From CAZNLL01 sp964573885 (GTDB lineage Bacteria > Desulfobacterota > DSM-4660 > Desulfatiglandales > Desulfatiglandaceae): a stretch of DNA of 14,609 bases. Where the stretch lies: the NCBI GenBank assembly GCA_964573885.1, contig CAZNLL010000103.1, forward strand, positions 1 to 14,609, in the 5' to 3' direction. Made by a program: the position numbers and the translations under genes. The notes beneath the pieces are model-generated. The model was not told where the DNA came from. It did no database searches and worked only from the letters and a program-made list of their open reading frames with translations. Positions 13,415 through 14,609 of the stretch are shown here, in pieces. Within the stretch, counting starts at the first letter, position 1. Each line of letters starts with the position of its first letter.

Positions 13415-14233
13415 CTAAATCACCTTCTTCAGGCCCGGGGACGCATGGCGGTTGGTGATCTGCCGATACAGGAGGGGCCGCCGGTAGGGAAAAAGGGGTT
13501 CTTCACCCCTCCATTTGGAAGTCTCCCTCAAATCCATCTCAGTGGTGATGATCTTTTCCCGGTAACCCGCACTGATCAGCTTTTCGCCCCGGGGATTGAA
13601 AACGGCGCTGTGGCCCGAAAAAGACGGACCCGGGCGGTTGGCGTAGATGACATAGACCTGATTGAAGATGGCCGCACCCGTAAGACGACGCCACATATAG
13701 GCCGCAGGAAAGGTGCGGGGCACGGCCGAGATGTTGACGATAATTCGTGCCCCCTTGAGTGTGAGCACACGCCAGACCTCGGAGAAGGCCGCATCAAAGC
13801 AGATGGTGGCCCCAACCTTTCCGAAAGGGGTGTCAAAGGGCTTCAGCTCCCTTCCCCGGACAAAGTTTTCGGTCCAGTGGACGTGGGTCTTGGTGTAGCT
13901 TTGGATGGAATCTTTATCGATGTAGGTGGCCATATTGTAGTAGCGGTCTCCCCATCGTTTCAGCTCACCGATGATCACCCGGGCCTTGACCTGTTGAACA
14001 AAGCGGTACAGGTCCTGTGATACGGATTTGGTGACGATTTTCATCTTGCGGTAAAGCAACCCTTCAGGGATTTCGTAGGAAGGGTGACCGTGAAGGATCA
14101 ATTCCGGAAACACCACAAGATCAAAGCCCTTGTGATTCCAGATCACCTCTTTCATCCGCTTTAAATGGCCCTGAATGTCCTTGGAGCGGTAGTTTATCTG
14201 GGCAACACAGATCCTTTTCTTCTTTCCCTTCAT
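13415..14233 (-). CDS. Nitrilase-superfamily carbon-nitrogen hydrolase
   Basis: This 272-residue protein carries the full catalytic set: Glu in VVFPELILHG (E44), Lys in SYTKTHVHW (K115) and Cys in GATICFDAAFSEVW (C145). A further family motif is IVNISAVPRT followed by YVIYANRPGPSFSGHSAVFN. Such enzymes hydrolyse amides, nitriles or carbamoyl groups through a thioester on the cysteine. The lysine motif YTKTHVHWTENFVRGREL resembles the aliphatic amidase and carbamoylase branches, where it is typically KxHLxxxExxxFxxG. The particular substrate is not clear. The protein is cytoplasmic (no signal peptide). The ATG at 14233 has only a weak ribosome site, and the upstream gene stops 27 bases before it, so the two are probably co-transcribed. 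Confidence 0.9.
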   Translation of the reverse strand: MKGKKKRICVAQINYRSKDIQGHLKRMKEVIWNHKGFDLVVFPELILHGHPSYEIPEGLLYRKMKIVTKSVSQDLYRFVQQVKARVIIGELKRWGDRYYNMATYIDKDSIQSYTKTHVHWTENFVRGRELKPFDTPFGKVGATICFDAAFSEVWRVLTLKGARIIVNISAVPRTFPAAYMWRRLTGAAIFNQVYVIYANRPGPSFSGHSAVFNPRGEKLISAGYREKIITTEMDLRETSKWRGEEPLFPYRRPLLYRQITNRHASPGLKKVI

Positions 14234-14260
14234 AGAGTCACTCAGGCCGTGGTTAGGGGA

Positions 14261-14605
14261 TTAAGAAGACAGGAAAGGGGGGATGTATCTTTCCCTGATG
14301 CGTTCTTCAATCTTCTGCAGGTAAGCGCGGGGGATATCCTGGCCATAGGCCGGGTCTCCGTAGCGATAAAGGCTCCCTTTATCTCTTCGGATGTTCTCGT
14401 CGACCAGGTCCGGATCGATACCTCGGCTTTGTCCTTCCGCCACACTCTGGATGATCCCATGGATCCCGGAGCCCGATTGCGCCGGATCCTTCACCCGGAA
14501 GGCCAGATAAGGTGGAACACCCAATTCCACGGCGGCCTGCCGGTGAACCCTCTTCCGGAGTCTGTCCATTTCTCCTTCCAGCTTAAGGCGGGGGGAGATG
14601 CGCAT
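14261..14605 (-). CDS. Unrecognised protein, possibly truncated by the right edge
   Basis: The open frame gives 114 residues from the ATG at 14605 and stays open to the edge (one further codon), so the real start may lie outside the window. No ribosome site can be judged. The sequence is hydrophilic, with mixed helices (GEMDRLRKRVHRQAA; AYLQKIEERIRERYIPPFLSS at the end, last 21 residues) and a central SGSGIHGIIQSVAEGQSRG stretch. I see no membrane segment, metal motif or family signature. It is read in the same direction as the nitrilase gene with 27 bases between them, so a shared transcript and possibly a shared task are likely. Base composition is like that of its neighbours. Real coding is supported by length and context rather than by homology. 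Confidence 0.5.
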   Translation of the reverse strand: MRISPRLKLEGEMDRLRKRVHRQAAVELGVPPYLAFRVKDPAQSGSGIHGIIQSVAEGQSRGIDPDLVDENIRRDKGSLYRYGDPAYGQDIPRAYLQKIEERIRERYIPPFLSS

Positions 14606-14609
14606 GGCC

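Overview
The window reads as chromosomal DNA of a moderately GC-rich Gram-negative bacterium, most likely an anaerobic member of the Desulfobacterota (old Deltaproteobacteria). This rests on gene content and style only: a CoA-disulfide-reductase/rhodanese fusion, a long 2,3-bisphosphoglycerate-independent phosphoglycerate mutase, a [4Fe-4S] protein remnant, PIN and HEPN toxin-type genes, and sigma70-like promoters. No rRNA, tRNA or CRISPR array was recognised.

Left part, mostly minus strand. Positions 1-911 hold a VapB-like antitoxin gene, a VapC-like PIN ribonuclease gene and the first 58 codons of a HEPN-domain gene. All three overlap and are driven by a strong promoter with direct repeats. 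Positions 912-6543 form a probable operon read right to left: a flavin disulfide oxidoreductase with a rhodanese tail, a large GT39/ArnT-like membrane glycosyltransferase, a DPM1-like GT2 glycosyltransferase and a second GT39-like membrane protein. The GT2 enzyme probably makes a polyprenyl-phosphate sugar that the two membrane enzymes use as donor.

Middle, plus strand. A secreted SUMF1/FGE-like protein that lacks the catalytic cysteines lies 19 bases before gpmI (glycolysis).

Right-middle, positions 9289-12250, is an accessory patch. It holds a small hypothetical gene, then a block of minus-strand genes: an outer-membrane repeat protein with its own promoter, paired operator-like sites and terminator, a single-domain response regulator, and a TrmO/TsaA-like tRNA methyltransferase. 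The block lies between two direct, 189-base, MITE-like elements. Each has 13-base terminal inverted repeats beginning CCCCGTTGTTGCA and its own 4-base target duplication (TTCA and TAAA). A third, truncated copy abuts the first.

Right end. A self-processing P1/DmpA-type peptidase on the plus strand converges on a broken ferredoxin-like fragment. Then come a nitrilase-superfamily hydrolase and an unrecognised gene at the edge, both on the minus strand.

The most notable observations are the MITE family with its nested fragment, the paired GGTGAATCRCC sites around the outer-membrane protein promoter, and the VapB-VapC-HEPN overlap operon.
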